A DNA stretch of 64,000 nt from Narthecium ossifragum. Taxonomy: Eukaryota; Streptophyta; Magnoliopsida; Dioscoreales; Nartheciaceae. Below the pieces are notes generated by a model that saw only the letters and a program-made list of their open reading frames with translations, did not search any database and was not told where the DNA came from. The DNA is taken from assembly GCA_963920575.1 (NCBI GenBank), contig OY986974.1, positions 19,262,795 to 19,326,794 on the forward strand. Reading direction: 5' to 3'. The position numbers and the translations under genes are program-made. Shown piece after piece: positions 1 to 12,589 of this stretch (its first letter is position 1; every line of letters starts with the position of its first letter).

Positions 1-49
1 AGGATTTCAAACGCGTAGGCTGGTTACAAAGTGTCAGAAAGGGAGTTAC

Positions 50-2292
50 TATCACGCCCTGACCCGCGAAGGCCCAACCGGGCCGAGCGACGCGAACCGG
101 AACCTAACTAAATACGGAATAATTTTGACGAGAGTTCCCTCTAGCTTATTGGTCTCCCTAAACACTTCATAAGCACCCTTATTTAACAATAATTCCAAAC
201 CTCAACAAGATATAATAATAATATATACTCAAATCCTCAAAAGGGTATACATTTATACATCACACTCCCGTAGGAGACTAGCTATAACAAAAGAGGTAAA
301 TAGACGATCACCGCTCCTCAAGCACTGCCAGACGCCGCCGTGCCACCAAACACCTGCCCGGTAAGGGCCACTGAAAAAGAGCTAACGCATGCACCTGCAA
401 AACGCAGCACGGGTAGAAGTGAGCACTAAGCTCAGTAGGGTTCTACACTACGACAGACAAAAAAGAGGGAATACAACAGTGTCGCCCTCAAGCAAGCCTG
501 GGTGTACACAGGGGTCCCACAACCCCCAACGCGTATCACTGAGAGCTTCTGTCCAGGTCCCACTCTCAGTAAAGCAGGAAACCAACACTCCTGTCCCACT
601 AGCAGGAACCCGACACTGCTAGACGGGGGACCGACACCGGCTTCACCTCAGAACCTGGCTCGAGGCCGACATAACCTCTAAATCATCGATCAACATGTAT
701 TCAAGTCATCTAAGCCTATCATCGATATCGACTGAATACTACCATCCGATCCTGGACCACGCTATCTGCCACGGTCCTAGAGCTAGATCCGAGCTACCCG
801 AAAGCCCCGGATCGACGATCAACCCATTGCCCACGCCCTATCCTTATGCATCTAATGCATAAACATAAAGGCATATTATGATCACACGCAGGTAAGAAGT
901 AAGCACGCAACAATATGATAATATAGAAAACAGGTCCAACTGGACTGCTGCAGCGATACCACCGACCGCTACCAGCCAATCCGCAGCGGGTCTCGGCATT
1001 ATGATGGTATCACGACCGTCAACCGGGAATCCCTTGCAACGTGAAGCAACCCCTAAAACACGGATCAACATAAATAATATTATTAAATCATCAAGATCCC
1101 CTAATTAGAGGCTAAGCGAGCTCGTCGATCCGACGTCCAAATGACATCGGATTCGAGATCCAACTTAGACAAACGCAGGAAAACATGTTGGAATCGATAT
1201 ATCCAAAAGAGGGAAACATCCGACGGCTCGATTAACTGGAAAACACTAATCAAAATCACTAACTTCACTAATTACCTTTAATTGCTGCAACGCAGCCCAT
1301 CCAACGGAAAATTTTAACAATTCATAGGAAACTCATAAAATTGTGAAACTGATTGTAGCTGGGAGTAAGTCCAAAGATCTACAACTCTCATGTTCATCAT
1401 AAATCAATATCATGCACGGATAGATCAGAAAATGCGCCGTAAGCCGGCTGTTCTTTAAGAACAACAAAGCTGGAAAATCTAAGTTTAAACATGCTAAAAT
1501 CCTACTAAAATCTCAATCAAATCATATGAAACTTAAAACAGTAATTAAGCTATCCTATATACACAGAAAAACACCAAGAACACCCAGATCCAACGGCTAG
1601 ATTAAGAGAAAACCCAATTTAAACCCATATAGGAAGAAACCTACCGAGCTATGCAAACGTCAGCTGAATCCCCGCTATATGAGCACCAAACCGGCTTCAA
1701 ACCAAGCCAAGGATCTTCCTCTCGCTGCCACGAATCAAACGAGCCCTCAAACACCCAAATTGATGGCCGGAGGAGGGAGAACGAAAGGCAAGAAGGTGTC
1801 TGCCGGAAACAGGGGAAACATAGCCGTGGGAAGGAAGAAGGAAGAAGGAAGAAGAAGAAGAAGGAAGAAGGAAGAAGGAGGAAGAAGAAGAAGGAAGTAG
1901 GAAGAATTCCGGGAAGAAGAAGGGGATAAGGGAGAGGAGAGAAGATTTTTCTTCTCACCCTCTGACAGCGGAGAGCGACGACTATCCACTCAAAAATCCA
2001 CCGCCTCAACTTCCTGGCACAGGAAGATCGATCTCTTTAGCAGGGGGAGATCGATATCTTTTGCCCAGAAAGTCAAACTTGGGCTAAAACACAAGCCCAA
2101 GCTTAGATCTTCCGATCCCGGGTCCACCTAACAATTCTAATCAAACACTAACACAAACACGGTCAGTGTGTGCACACGCGGGTGTGAAATAAACTGACAA
2201 GGTGTGATTTACCAAATTGCCCTTGTGGTCTACAACGAGCCACGAGCCTGACCCAGACGGTCGACCCAGGAATAGAGGGACAGGTCCTCACA
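50..2292 (-). mobile_element. solo LTR, gypsy Tekay/Del-like family (copy 1)
   Basis: Read on the minus strand this is one LTR of a family whose copies start TGTGAGGAC and end GCGACA. Here the 3' terminus has decayed to a TATCACGCC form on the plus strand. The 5-bp target duplication GTTAC is perfect (45-49 and 2293-2297), so this is a solo LTR left by LTR-LTR recombination. It contains a GAA-rich low-complexity tract near 1840-1920 and one GATCGATC/GATCGATA pair at 2026 and 2049. Short open frames inside are low-complexity and not judged to be genes. Lineage assignment rests on the related polypurine region seen beside the copy ending at 19662. Confidence 0.88.
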
Positions 2293-3620
2293 GTTACAAT
2301 GATGAGACAATCCTATTTATATCCTATTAGTGTTAATAACCGTTCTCACTTTGATTTGATCGTGACACAACTAAAGAAGATCGTGCTATAATCATGCTAT
2401 AACTGCTTCCCCATGTCCAGTTCTTTGGTCGATAAGGACATCACGATCACACCTAGCTGATGATTCTTCATTGCACACATCTCAATCGTGCTTGGTCGTT
2501 AATGTTTCCCTTCATGCCTTACAATCGTCCTTGGCCGATGACTCCTTGCATGCATCTCAATTGCACTTGGCCGATAAGTCCTTCCTGCACATCAGATATA
2601 ATGATCGACCAACTGAATTGGACTATTAGATCATAGACCAAAAGGTCATCGGTCACATATGCCATGCATACGTGTCGATTATTGATTGATTAGTCAAAAT
2701 TTTGACTAACAATACTACAACAAAGTTGGCCATTACCGATGAAAATACGGTTGGCAAAAGGTCGGAGATCCGTCAAGAAAATGGCTTCGCTACAAAAGTT
2801 CACTGTGGATATTCCTTTGTTAATATTTGGAGACTACTAAGATGTCGGTAATTTTTCCTTTTAAACTTTTCACACTATTGTGGTTAACATGTGTCTGACA
2901 TGTGGCATATATATGTACTAAATAGGTCAATAAACGAAAGCCACAAAAGTTAAAAAAAAGGTGAAAGAAAAATTAATATATTAAATTCATTATATTTTTT
3001 ACTTTACAGCTTAGAGTTGACTTGTAAGTTATGAATCCCAATAAGTAAGGATTCCAGACAAAAATGACATGTTTTATAATGAAAACATGAAATGATCCTA
3101 AATTTCAAAATAAAAAAATATTTCGTCAAAAAATGGTTTTTCAGACAATTTGCATGTACCTTGGATTAGTAAGACAAATTACTAAAACACCCATAGACTT
3201 TTTGGTTTTTGTAGGATACTATCAAAACAGTATATGGATCAAGTAGGTTGTCGTAGAATATCTAAATGGGAAGGTCTATACACACTACTATCTTAACCCA
3301 ATGCACTACATCCTTGATGTAAAACACCTAAGCGACCCTTATCTTCATCTTCCACCCATCTCCAAAATCTCCACCATCACCACCCCCGCCGCCGTCATCG
3401 CCTCCACCACCAGCTGCCACGTCCTCCACCACCACCACCCCATGTACAACCACCACCACCACCATCGCCGCCACCACCGCGGCACTACCACTAGCTATCA
3501 TCTCCAATATCACCGACACCACCACCTCCTTTGCTTCTACCATCCTTCTTCCAACCTCAACCTCCGCCTCGACCGCCCTCGCTATCGGCCACCTCCACGA
3601 CCACCACACCACCACCACCT
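2293..3620. other. intergenic, no gene; fragments and low-complexity DNA
   Basis: No convincing gene is seen. A 20-bp perfect palindrome lies at 2690-2709. Just after it (about 2711-2790) the text resembles the end of a CACTA-type transposon, but no partner end was found. At about 3340-3620 a CCA/CAC-rich stretch produces a histidine-rich open frame, which I regard as low-complexity rather than coding. A related CCA-rich stretch flanks the Copia LTR at 12425-12510. Confidence 0.5.
2690..2709. repeat. 20-bp perfect palindrome
   Basis: TTAGTCAAAATTTTGACTAA reads identically on both strands. It could be part of an LTR terminus (it is followed by CA) or a dimeric regulator site. There is no other evidence for either. 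Confidence 0.6.
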
Positions 3621-4321
3621 TGAAGGTCTAAAAGAGGGTTGATCTTAGGTCTTATATAATAAAATCGATGATGGAAACCAAAAGAGATGGAGTCTAATAA
3701 AACCTATACTTGTAAATGATATGAAATGTAAATCAAGCAAGAGAATGAAGGATAAGAGAGACTTAGAGAGATTGCACCAGATTTTATAGTGGTTCGGCCA
3801 GCCTTGCCTACGTCCACTGCACTCAAGTCCCTCTTTGAAGTTCCATTACTTGTAAGAACTCTTAGAAGATTTCCACCAAGCTACCGGGTGCTTGGGAACC
3901 TATCCACCAAGCTTACGAGTGCTTGACAACCTTACAATCATTCCCAATAATAATTTGATATCTCTCGGTGTCTACTTCACACTTGAAGTAGTTATACAAA
4001 GGTTAAAGCTCACATAAATGAAGAATAAACTTGATATAATGTATACAATTAATTCCCTTAATCTCTGTGCAAGTTTGCTGCTTCTTCCTATTTATACTTG
4101 AGCTTCTAACCCTCAAAAAGTAACTTCCAACAGCTAATTTGTTGTTATGCAATGGTTCTTTAACGGCTATATTTCTGACCGGCGGTCGACCGTCGCATCG
4201 TTCGCCACATCGTTCATCGTGCTCAAACCATAGCCTGGATCGATTGTCGCATTGTCCGTGAGCCTCTGTGATGAAATGGGCTTCTCAGGGTCGATACCTT
4301 ATGCGACCGTCGCTTCACCAA
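3621..4321 (-). mobile_element. Copia LTR, truncated copy
   Basis: This stretch is colinear and roughly 90 percent identical by eye with the complete LTR at 11459-12424, in the same orientation. It starts TGAAGGTCTAA and breaks off at 4321, lacking the part equivalent to 12224-12424. The break joins directly onto a folate-carrier gene fragment. The tail contains CGACCGTC-type repeats shared with the other LTR and with the Tourist-like element near 42.9 kb. Confidence 0.8.
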
Positions 4322-4730
4322 GGATTGAAAGAAGAATGAGAACCTCCAAGCGCACTATGATGTAAATGGCATGGCATGTGTTCTTGTAGGACGGAAGGCT
4401 CGATAGTCTTCCATCATTCATTGCGAAAACAAATCAATCCGGACAAAAAGAAGAACATATTGGTTTCATCATCCGAACATTCTTGGGTAGAAATAAAAAT
4501 AGATAGATGGATAGATAGAAGGAAAGAGAGAGACCTTGGAACAAGGTGCGGACTACGTCAAGGGGATGGAGAGCGGTGATGGTAGCGAACCCCGTGATGG
4601 CTCCGGCGGCAGCGTTGTCCCACTGCCACTTGTTAACATCCCCTCAGCCAACGTCCAGTAGCGGCATCGACGTCCCCTTTCCTCGTACGGCCAGACCAGT
4701 GGAGGGAAGAGAAGGGAACGATTTAGACGT
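4322..4730 (-). pseudogene. FOLT1: folate carrier (FOLT1-like) 5' fragment, copy A, broken
   Basis: This is the inverted copy of 37922-38308. Exon 1 is 4535-4730 (196 bp, the same length as in copy B). It encodes the mitochondrial-carrier-family N terminus with the WQWDNAAAGAITGFAT helix and the PLDVVRTRF-type carrier signature typical of plastid/mitochondrial folate transporters. The start codon has become ACG (4728-4730) and a stop lies within the exon. Exon 2 (about 4344-4420) encodes the following YKNT..IARLE-type segment, and its acceptor has lost the AG. Downstream exons are absent because the Copia LTR abuts. It cannot make a carrier, since six transmembrane helices would be needed and only the first region remains. 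Confidence 0.7.
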
Positions 4731-5150
4731 CTAGCAAGGTTTCTTTCATCGTTTTAGCTCGTGGGCCGTACCAGACTTAGGCCAAGTGTGCGGATTAACA
4801 TCAAGCCTGGGCTTAGTGCATGATAAGGCTCGAATAGGGGTTCAGCACAGATGATTTTCTTCCAACGACCCACCCGTGATTAGTTTTTCGGACGAACACC
4901 GTGATAGACTCCGAGTAATTCGTTTTACATAAGAAAACATACATTCTTACAACTACAACCACACAAATCAGATGAAACCATCCGATTAGAGAGTATATGC
5001 TAAGCACCAATTTTTGTGAACCGCCAATGATATGGAATTATTGAATAATACCACCAACATTCACACCAACCACAAACATCACAATCCACACATCAGTCGT
5101 CTCCCCAAACAACTAAACAACACAGCCCTGACAACATAGAAAAAAAAAAT

Positions 5151-5156
5151 TTATTA
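5151..5156 (-). terminator. polyadenylation signal of the intact GSTU gene
   Basis: AATAAA on the minus strand, about 92 bp beyond the GSTU stop codon. The same motif in the same context follows the GSTU copy B tail (about 37497) and copy C (about 53673). Confidence 0.55.
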
Positions 5157-5247
5157 GGCCAAGCACACATTTCCTATCTTAAGTTCTGTTGTGATAGTCT
5201 CCATTTCTGGAAGGAGCAGCAGCATCATCAAACTAGCTTGACGGTCT

Positions 5248-6684
<1,437 letters not shown>

Positions 6685-6751
6685 TCAGGCAAGCTTCTAA
6701 GAATCGTTCTATGGGTTCAGATCTTATTAGACAAAGATTGAGGTGGGGGCT

Positions 6752-6763
6752 TATTTATATATA
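6752..6763 (-). promoter_or_regulatory. TATA box of GSTU copy A
   Basis: Minus-strand TATATATAAATA lies about 90-100 bp upstream of the ATG at 6663, a normal plant spacing. No other promoter element is claimed. Confidence 0.6.
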
Positions 6764-6779
6764 GATTTAAACAGAACTA

Positions 6780-7831
6780 TTGGCCGGCAACCATGCCCTT
6801 AATTTATTATTGTTCATCCCTCTGGCCGGTCTCATTAGATACTTGGGGACCAAGAAAGTGGTGATTAGAGAAGCAGTGACGATCTGTTTGAGATATTATT
6901 ACTGCATTCATGCCGATGAAGATGCCGATGCAGATGCCGTTGCTGAGTCAAGAAGATCGTGTCGTACATGCTACATAGATATCTCCGAAACGGGTGGGAA
7001 TGTTCTGGAATTCGAGCGGACTTGTCCTGCGAGGCTTATGTGCCACTGCAAAATAATAGTTCCGCTGCTGATTAATTTTGCAGCACTGGAAAACTTTCTT
7101 TGCGTTCGTTTGTGAATTCCTTGGATGGTTTGAGAATTGTTGCAAGTCGCACCTGGTCGCGTACGTGGCGTTACTCGATGGAGGAGATGGCGGTTGCCTC
7201 AACCGTTCGTCCGCGCCTTCCTCCTTCCCTTCCCCTCTGTATTGAACTTTATATCGACAAATAAAAACATAATCCAGTTCTGAAATGCTTGCATTGGAGA
7301 ACACCCTGGCACTTGGGTTATGTTCGTGGGTAGTGAATTCATGATGTGCCAGGTCTTTATAGAACTTATGAACTTATGCCTTGGATGTGTCTTTCGTGTA
7401 CGTTTAGATCCAATATGGATTGCTCCCTCCATGTGTTTGTTGTTTGCCCCAACGAAGGAGCTCTAGATGCCCAAAGCAACCAATTCTTTATTTGTGGGAC
7501 TCTCTTCTAAGCAACAGGGAGGAGTACTTAAAGCTATGGATAAAAGGATTGTGTGAGAGAGATAATTAAATACTTGACAAGATACATTGCTATCTTAGCC
7601 ATTTATTTGCAACTTATTCAAGCCAGCATTTGGGTTCTAATTAGGAGAAAAAAAAAATGTTTTTTTTGGCATTTTTTGTTGCAGGTCGCAGCTTTTATGT
7701 GTTTAGCTTTCAGCTTTAATCAGTTTGTTAGGGTGCTTTTGTAGACTTTAGCTTTTTATGGCCTTCAATGGTTACAATATGTAACTTCAAAGCTATAAGC
7801 TTTTATGGCCTCCAATGCTTAAGCAACCAGT
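6780..7831. other. upstream flank of GSTU copy A, no gene seen
   Basis: AT-rich DNA with only short open frames that lack recognisable domains. Near 7690-7820 there are repeated AGCTTTTATGGCCT-like words that may be a decayed MITE. Nothing else is supported. Confidence 0.4.
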
Positions 7832-9410
7832 ATCCTTTCACATTGACATAAATTGGTGAACAGTAACCTAAATTATGGATCTAGCCAGCTTACCCATCTA
7901 AGATAGTAAATATAATATTATTTTCTGATCTAATGCAGAAACCATTATCACCGATTTGGGCCAAAAAAACGGTTGTTTTGCACCTAAAGTTTTGAGCATT
8001 TGAAATTTATGAAATTTGGGCCTCTTTTGACCAGATACATTTGCCTGTTGTTCTGTTAGGTTTGATTTCAAACAAGCATGCGTTAGTGCTGAAACATCAT
8101 GACTTTGGTTTTCAACTAATTGTTTGGAGGACATAAAGAGAATCTGGTTATCGGTGTCCAGGTCTTGCTTACAAAAAAGTTCCTTCGTTTGATGTAATGT
8201 GGACTTTAGAGTGTTGATTTCTCTACGTAAATGTAATGACAACTTATGAGAGAGAGTGTGTTAGTTCCGTATTTTTTTACAATAAATTTCTAAGGCTGGT
8301 TTGATGCGCGGATATCTGTTGCAGGTTATTCATAGCCACTCAACGGGACGCTAGACGACATCTCCCGAGTGAAGTAGTTGAGAGCTCATCTTAGTAGTAG
8401 CCTTCTTGCTACCCTCAGGCAAGTATATTGATTTCTCAACATGCATCAATTACTCTTAACTTAACATATTCCCCACCCATGCCTCTCACACAACACATGA
8501 AATGCCTTAATGCATTTCGTTGCTTCATGGAAATCATGAACGAATAGCTTCCAATGATCACTATTTAAGGCTACAATTTTTCACCTAAAATAGATTTAGA
8601 AAGAAAAAAACATACCATAACATTTGCTTAGTACGTTTTGCTATCCATGGTATTCTATTTTATAGCTTTCCAATCAATCCAGTGCTTTTGTTGATCTCTC
8701 AATTGATGTTCTATTGTATTGTTTAAAGAAAAAATGCTAAATGAAAAACAAATTGATTGCTTTTCAATCAATCTGGTGCTTTAGCTTTCTCAGCTACTTT
8801 TTTTTCTCTTCATTTAACACGAGGTTTCACATGGCAGCTTGATCGATTCCTTTGTTGGGTACGAGTCTTTTGCTAAATAGTATTATTTCTCTAAAGCTGG
8901 TGAGATATTGGGTGAAGGGTGGATTTGGTTTACCACCCATGGTTTTGTGAGTCCACCATTTTGGCTGTGTGGACTTGATTGGATTTAGATTATGTTCTTG
9001 TCATATATAGGTTATGTTCTTTTGGTTGATTTATTAGCTTTTTTAGATCTTTGGTGGGTGTAAGATTTGGTATAATCAGTTTGTTGCCCTATAGATTACT
9101 TTCTTAGAGGTTATGAGATCTTTGTCATTGGGGTTGAAGTTGTTTGACTTCTTTGGAAGTGATGCCAGGGCGAATGTGAAATGGATAAATTGGTGCTTTG
9201 TTGCCGATGGAAATGTGATATGGATTTTTTACTTGGTATGGTTCCTAATAATGAGTTAGATTAGATAGCATGAAATTATGCATATTCGTTTATGTCATTG
9301 TTAATCTCACAAATTTGGGTGTTCGATTTCAATTGCTATACGTAGATAATTGTTTGTGGTAATTATCACTGACTTAGGCCAAAAAAATGGTTGATTTCCT
9401 TTTTCGCTTT
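7832..9410 (-). other. unrecognised gene-like segment, inverted copy of 54430-55996
   Basis: This 1.6-kb stretch recurs in opposite orientation at 54.4-56.0 kb. The conserved part includes a minus-strand open frame (7898-8242) with words such as SSKQLVENQSHDVSALTHACLKS, matched closely in the other copy (55694-55900). At 8323-8417 a piece bounded by TTGCAG and a possible splice junction looks exon-like. I do not recognise the family. The right end is fused to Copia gag DNA. Conservation of the open frame between copies suggests it derives from a real gene, but it is short and open to other readings. Confidence 0.5.
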
Positions 9411-9542
9411 TGGGGTTGTTCTTTCCTTAATGCTTAATGATTCATTGGATTCTTCTCTTGATCTTTTCTAACTCCTCATCATCTTCATCGCTTGAATCCG
9501 ATGATTCCTTGTATGAAAACTTGAGAGCAATAGTTTTCTTTT

Positions 9543-10733
9543 GGGTTAATAACAGTTTACCCCCTCTAGTTTGGTAATATGTCAATTTACCCCTTATATT
9601 TTAATACGTGACAAAACGCACCCTTAATTTATCAATGTGGTCGTTTTGGGCCCCAACCGTCTAACTCCGTTAGCGGGCTGACGGTAAACCGCCTAAATAG
9701 GTCCGTTTTATCGATTTTGACCGGTTTGACTAGTTTTTGGGAGAAAATGTGAGAGAGAGAGGAAGAGGGGGTGATCGGCCGGCACCGCCACAACCATGCT
9801 ACTCTTGGGGTGCCCGCAGTTGCAGAGCACCATGGACGACCAGTTCTTGCGGGGGTACACGGTCTGGACGGCGCCATCCATCTTGGTGGCGTCCTTGGGG
9901 GCGTAGTCATGCTTGACGCACATGACGGCGAAGGAGTGGTCGAGGAGATCTACCAGGGGCTTGATGTCGGAGGTGTAGAGGAAGTCGCAGTCGATGAACA
10001 GAGCCCATCCGGAGAAGCCGGCGAGGTACGGGGTGAGGAAGCGCGTGAAAGAGAACTCAGTGCTCTCGATGGGGCCGCGGTCACGCTAGTAGAGCCCGGC
10101 GGCACGGAGGTCGGCTTGGATGATGGGGACGATGGAGAGGGGGACGGAGGAGTGATTCAGGAGCGAATGGCGGCATACCTCTAAGGCGAGGTGCTGGCGG
10201 GGGTCGTAGCCGACGAAGATGCGGAAGGGATAGGTGGATCCGCCGTTGGCGATGATGCCATTGGCCACCAGAGGCATCTCCTTGTTGCCGTTCTCGGAGG
10301 GCATCTCGATGACGTCCAATGCCTGCTTGACGGCGACGATATCTCCACCCACTTGAAGTCAGATCGCCACCGATCCTCTCATACCCTAGCCTCACCGGCG
10401 CCACCCCCTCTAGATCCACCGCCTCCGCCGCCCAACAAACGGATCCAAACCGTTGGATCTCTTCCCAGGCCTTCTCCGCCACCGGCAGCGTCGACAGCGA
10501 CGGAGAGAGTGACGTCACCCCATCTTCCTCTCTCTCACATTTTCTCTCAAATTGGTCAAACCGGTCAAAATCGGTCAAACGCCCGGTTTACCGTCAGCCC
10601 GCTAACGGAGTTAGACGGTTGGGGTCCAAAACGACCACATTGATAAATTGATGGTGCGTTTTGTCACGTTTTAAAATATAGGGGGTAAATTGACATATTG
10701 CCAAACTAGAGGGGAGTAAACTGTTATTAACCC
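9543..10733. mobile_element. Pack-MULE (non-autonomous Mutator-like element)
   Basis: The element is 1191 bp, bounded by a perfect 9-bp duplication TTTTCTTTT (9534-9542, 10734-10742). Its termini, GGGTTAATAACAGTTTAC and the inverse, begin inverted repeats of roughly 220 bp per arm (9543 to about 9770; about 10510 to 10733). The 9-bp TSD and long TIRs define a Mutator-like element. The interior is GC-rich and carries a fragment of a cellular glycosyltransferase-like gene. It sits inside the Copia gag remnant. Confidence 0.93.
9774..10352 (-). pseudogene. captured fragment of a CDI-like nucleotide-diphospho-sugar transferase
   Basis: A minus-strand frame of about 193 codons has a single in-frame stop (TAG at 10086-10088, where a Trp codon would fit). 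It reads FRIFVGYDPRQHLALEVCRHSLL, then RDRGPIESTEFSFTRFLTPYL, GWALFIDCDFLY (a DxD-like acidic motif), and CVKHDYAPKDATKMDGAVQ. This matches my recollection of the plant family typified by Arabidopsis CDI, a putative glycosyltransferase needed in pollen tubes. No start codon and no C-terminal part are present, and the piece lies wholly between MULE TIRs, so it is a captured fragment. A search with the translation would settle the family. Confidence 0.7.
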
Positions 10734-11444
10734 TTTTCTTTTTCTTTCTCTCTTCATCATTGCTCCTCTCCAAGTTCATATCCAAGTTTATGAAGGGACA
10801 GCTTTGATAAATCTTTTGCTTCTTCGATTGCCGTCACCTTAGGATCCCATGTCTTAGGCAAACACCTAAGGATCTTTCTCACCATCTCATCATTAGTATA
10901 GCTTTTACCAAGAGAATCAAGAACATTAAAAATATTGGTAAAGCGAGTAAACATTTCATTTATATTCTTATCATCCTTCATAAAAACTAACTCATAATCA
11001 TTAACAAGTATGCTAAAGTATGCTAATATTAGGCTCCTTAACTTGGTTTGTTCATTCATGAGTTATGTCAAGCTTATCCCATATTTCCTTAGCCGATTTA
11101 CAAGCTGAAATTTTATTAAATTCATTTGGGCTAATGGGACAAAAATAGAAAGTGTTTGGCTTTCGCATTGACTTGCAAGTTTTTCAACTCAGCACGAGTG
11201 AGCTCACTCTTAGCCTTAGGCACTTCCTTTCCTTAACGAATTTTGGTAGGAATAATTAGACCATCCTCAATAACCATCGATGCTTCATAAATCATGGATT
11301 TGATAAATATCTCCATTCTATTCTTCCAATATGTATAGGTTGACCCATTAAAGTAGGGTGGCCTATTGGTAGATTGTCCCTCTATATTTTTCATATCAAT
11401 TTAGGATCCTCTAAGGGTCGTTAAACCTCAAAATTAGAGACCTA

Positions 11445-11456
11445 GCTCTGATACCA
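11445..11456 (-). other. Copia primer-binding site (initiator tRNA-Met)
   Basis: Minus-strand TGGTATCAGAGC, the classic plant Copia primer-binding site, starts 2-3 bases from the LTR boundary at 11459. Confidence 0.85.
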
Positions 11457-11458
11457 AT

Positions 11459-12424
11459 TGAAGGTCTAAGAGGGGGTTGATCTTAGGCCTTATACAATAA
11501 AATCGATGATGGAAACCAAGAGAGATGGAGTCTAATAAAACTTACGCTTGTAAATGATATGAAATGTAAATTAAGCAAGAGAATGAATGATAACAGAGAG
11601 TTAAAGAGATTGCACCAGATTTTATAGTGGTTTGGCCAACCTTGCCTATGTCCACTTCACTCAAGTCCCTCCTTGAGGTTCCACTACTTATAAGAACTCT
11701 TACAAGATTTCCACCAAGCTTACGGGTGCTAGACAACTTATCCACCAAGCTTACGGGTGCTTGGCAACCTATCCACCAAGCTTACAGGTGCTCGACAACC
11801 TTACAATCACTCCCAACAACAGTTTGATATCTCTCAATGTCTACTTCACACTTGAAGTAGTTATACAAAGGTTAAAACTCACATAAATGAAGAATAAACT
11901 TGATATAATGTGTACAATTAACTCCATTAATCTCCGTGTAAGTTTGCCGCTTCTTCCTATTTATACTTGAGCTTCTAACCCTCAAAACGTAGTTTCCAAC
12001 GGCTACTTTGTTGTTCTACAACGGCTATATTTTTTATTGGCAATCGACCGTCGCATCGTTCGCCACATCGTCCGTTGCGCTCAAACCATAGCCTGGATCA
12101 ACCGTCGCATAAGCTTTCACACTTCATGGTCAAAAGTCACATCGACCGTCGTATCGTCCGTGAGCCTCTGTGATGAAATGGGCTTTTCAGGGTCGATACC
12201 TTATTCGACTGCCACTTCACCAAATCTATTCACATAGGCCGCGGTCGACCATTCCATCGACCGTCGCAACTTTAACCTCCACGGTCGATCCGTCCATTGA
12301 CCGCGAGTACTAAAACATCTAAATATAATTTTTAGCAACTTCCAAATTAACCGATATAAATATTAAAATAATATTTTATCATCAAACATATATTGATATC
12401 ATCAAAGCATGGTTAGGACTAACA
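11459..12424 (-). mobile_element. Copia 5' LTR (complete, 966 bp)
   Basis: On the minus strand it starts TGTTAGTCCTAACC and ends CTTCA, followed at once by the tRNA-Met primer site and gag. It is homologous to the truncated LTR at 3621-4321 in the same orientation, so the two may be the 5' and 3' LTRs of one element whose interior was replaced. Near 12045-12310 it contains many CGACCGTC/GTCGCATCG words. The outer flank at 12425 is CCA-rich, as is the flank at 3620. I could not find a clean target duplication. Confidence 0.85.
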
Positions 12425-12589
12425 CTCCTTTCGTCCCCCACCATGCTTCTTGCTGCCATCTCAACAGCCCTCACTATCGGCCACCTTCACCACCACCACC
12501 ACTGCTAGTTTGGGAAAGAGATGAGGTTGGTTTGGGAATTATCTAAATAATGTGGTGTGGAGAGTAATAATTGTGGTGTAGATGGAATC

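Larger units (their letters stand above)
9411..11457 (-). pseudogene. Copia gag remnant, interrupted by a Pack-MULE
   Basis: The frame at 10757-11059 (minus) carries a UBN2-type gag domain: FTRFTNIFNVLDSLGKSY and KILRCLPKTWDPKVTAIEEA. Upstream, 11060-11400 continues gag with frame breaks (FNGSTYTYWKNRMEIF-type start, KSAKEIWDKL). The acidic tail continues at 9440-9533 beyond the inserted Pack-MULE, so the gag frame spanned the insertion. It lies just 3' of the Copia LTR and primer-binding site. Protease, integrase and RT are absent: the internal part of this element has been replaced by genomic DNA at 9410. Confidence 0.8.

Noticed and set aside
1641..2009. Overlapping frames on both strands in a GAA/TTC tract
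   Set aside because: Low-complexity purine tract inside a solo LTR; frames in several phases are open for trivial reasons.
2711..2790. CACTA transposon terminus
   Set aside because: The text is reminiscent of CACTA ends, but the CACTA start is not exact and no second end or 3-bp duplication was found.
3301..3642. 113-residue histidine-rich open frame
   Set aside because: It arises from CCA/CAC repeats, has no domain or promoter context, and the reverse frame is equally long.
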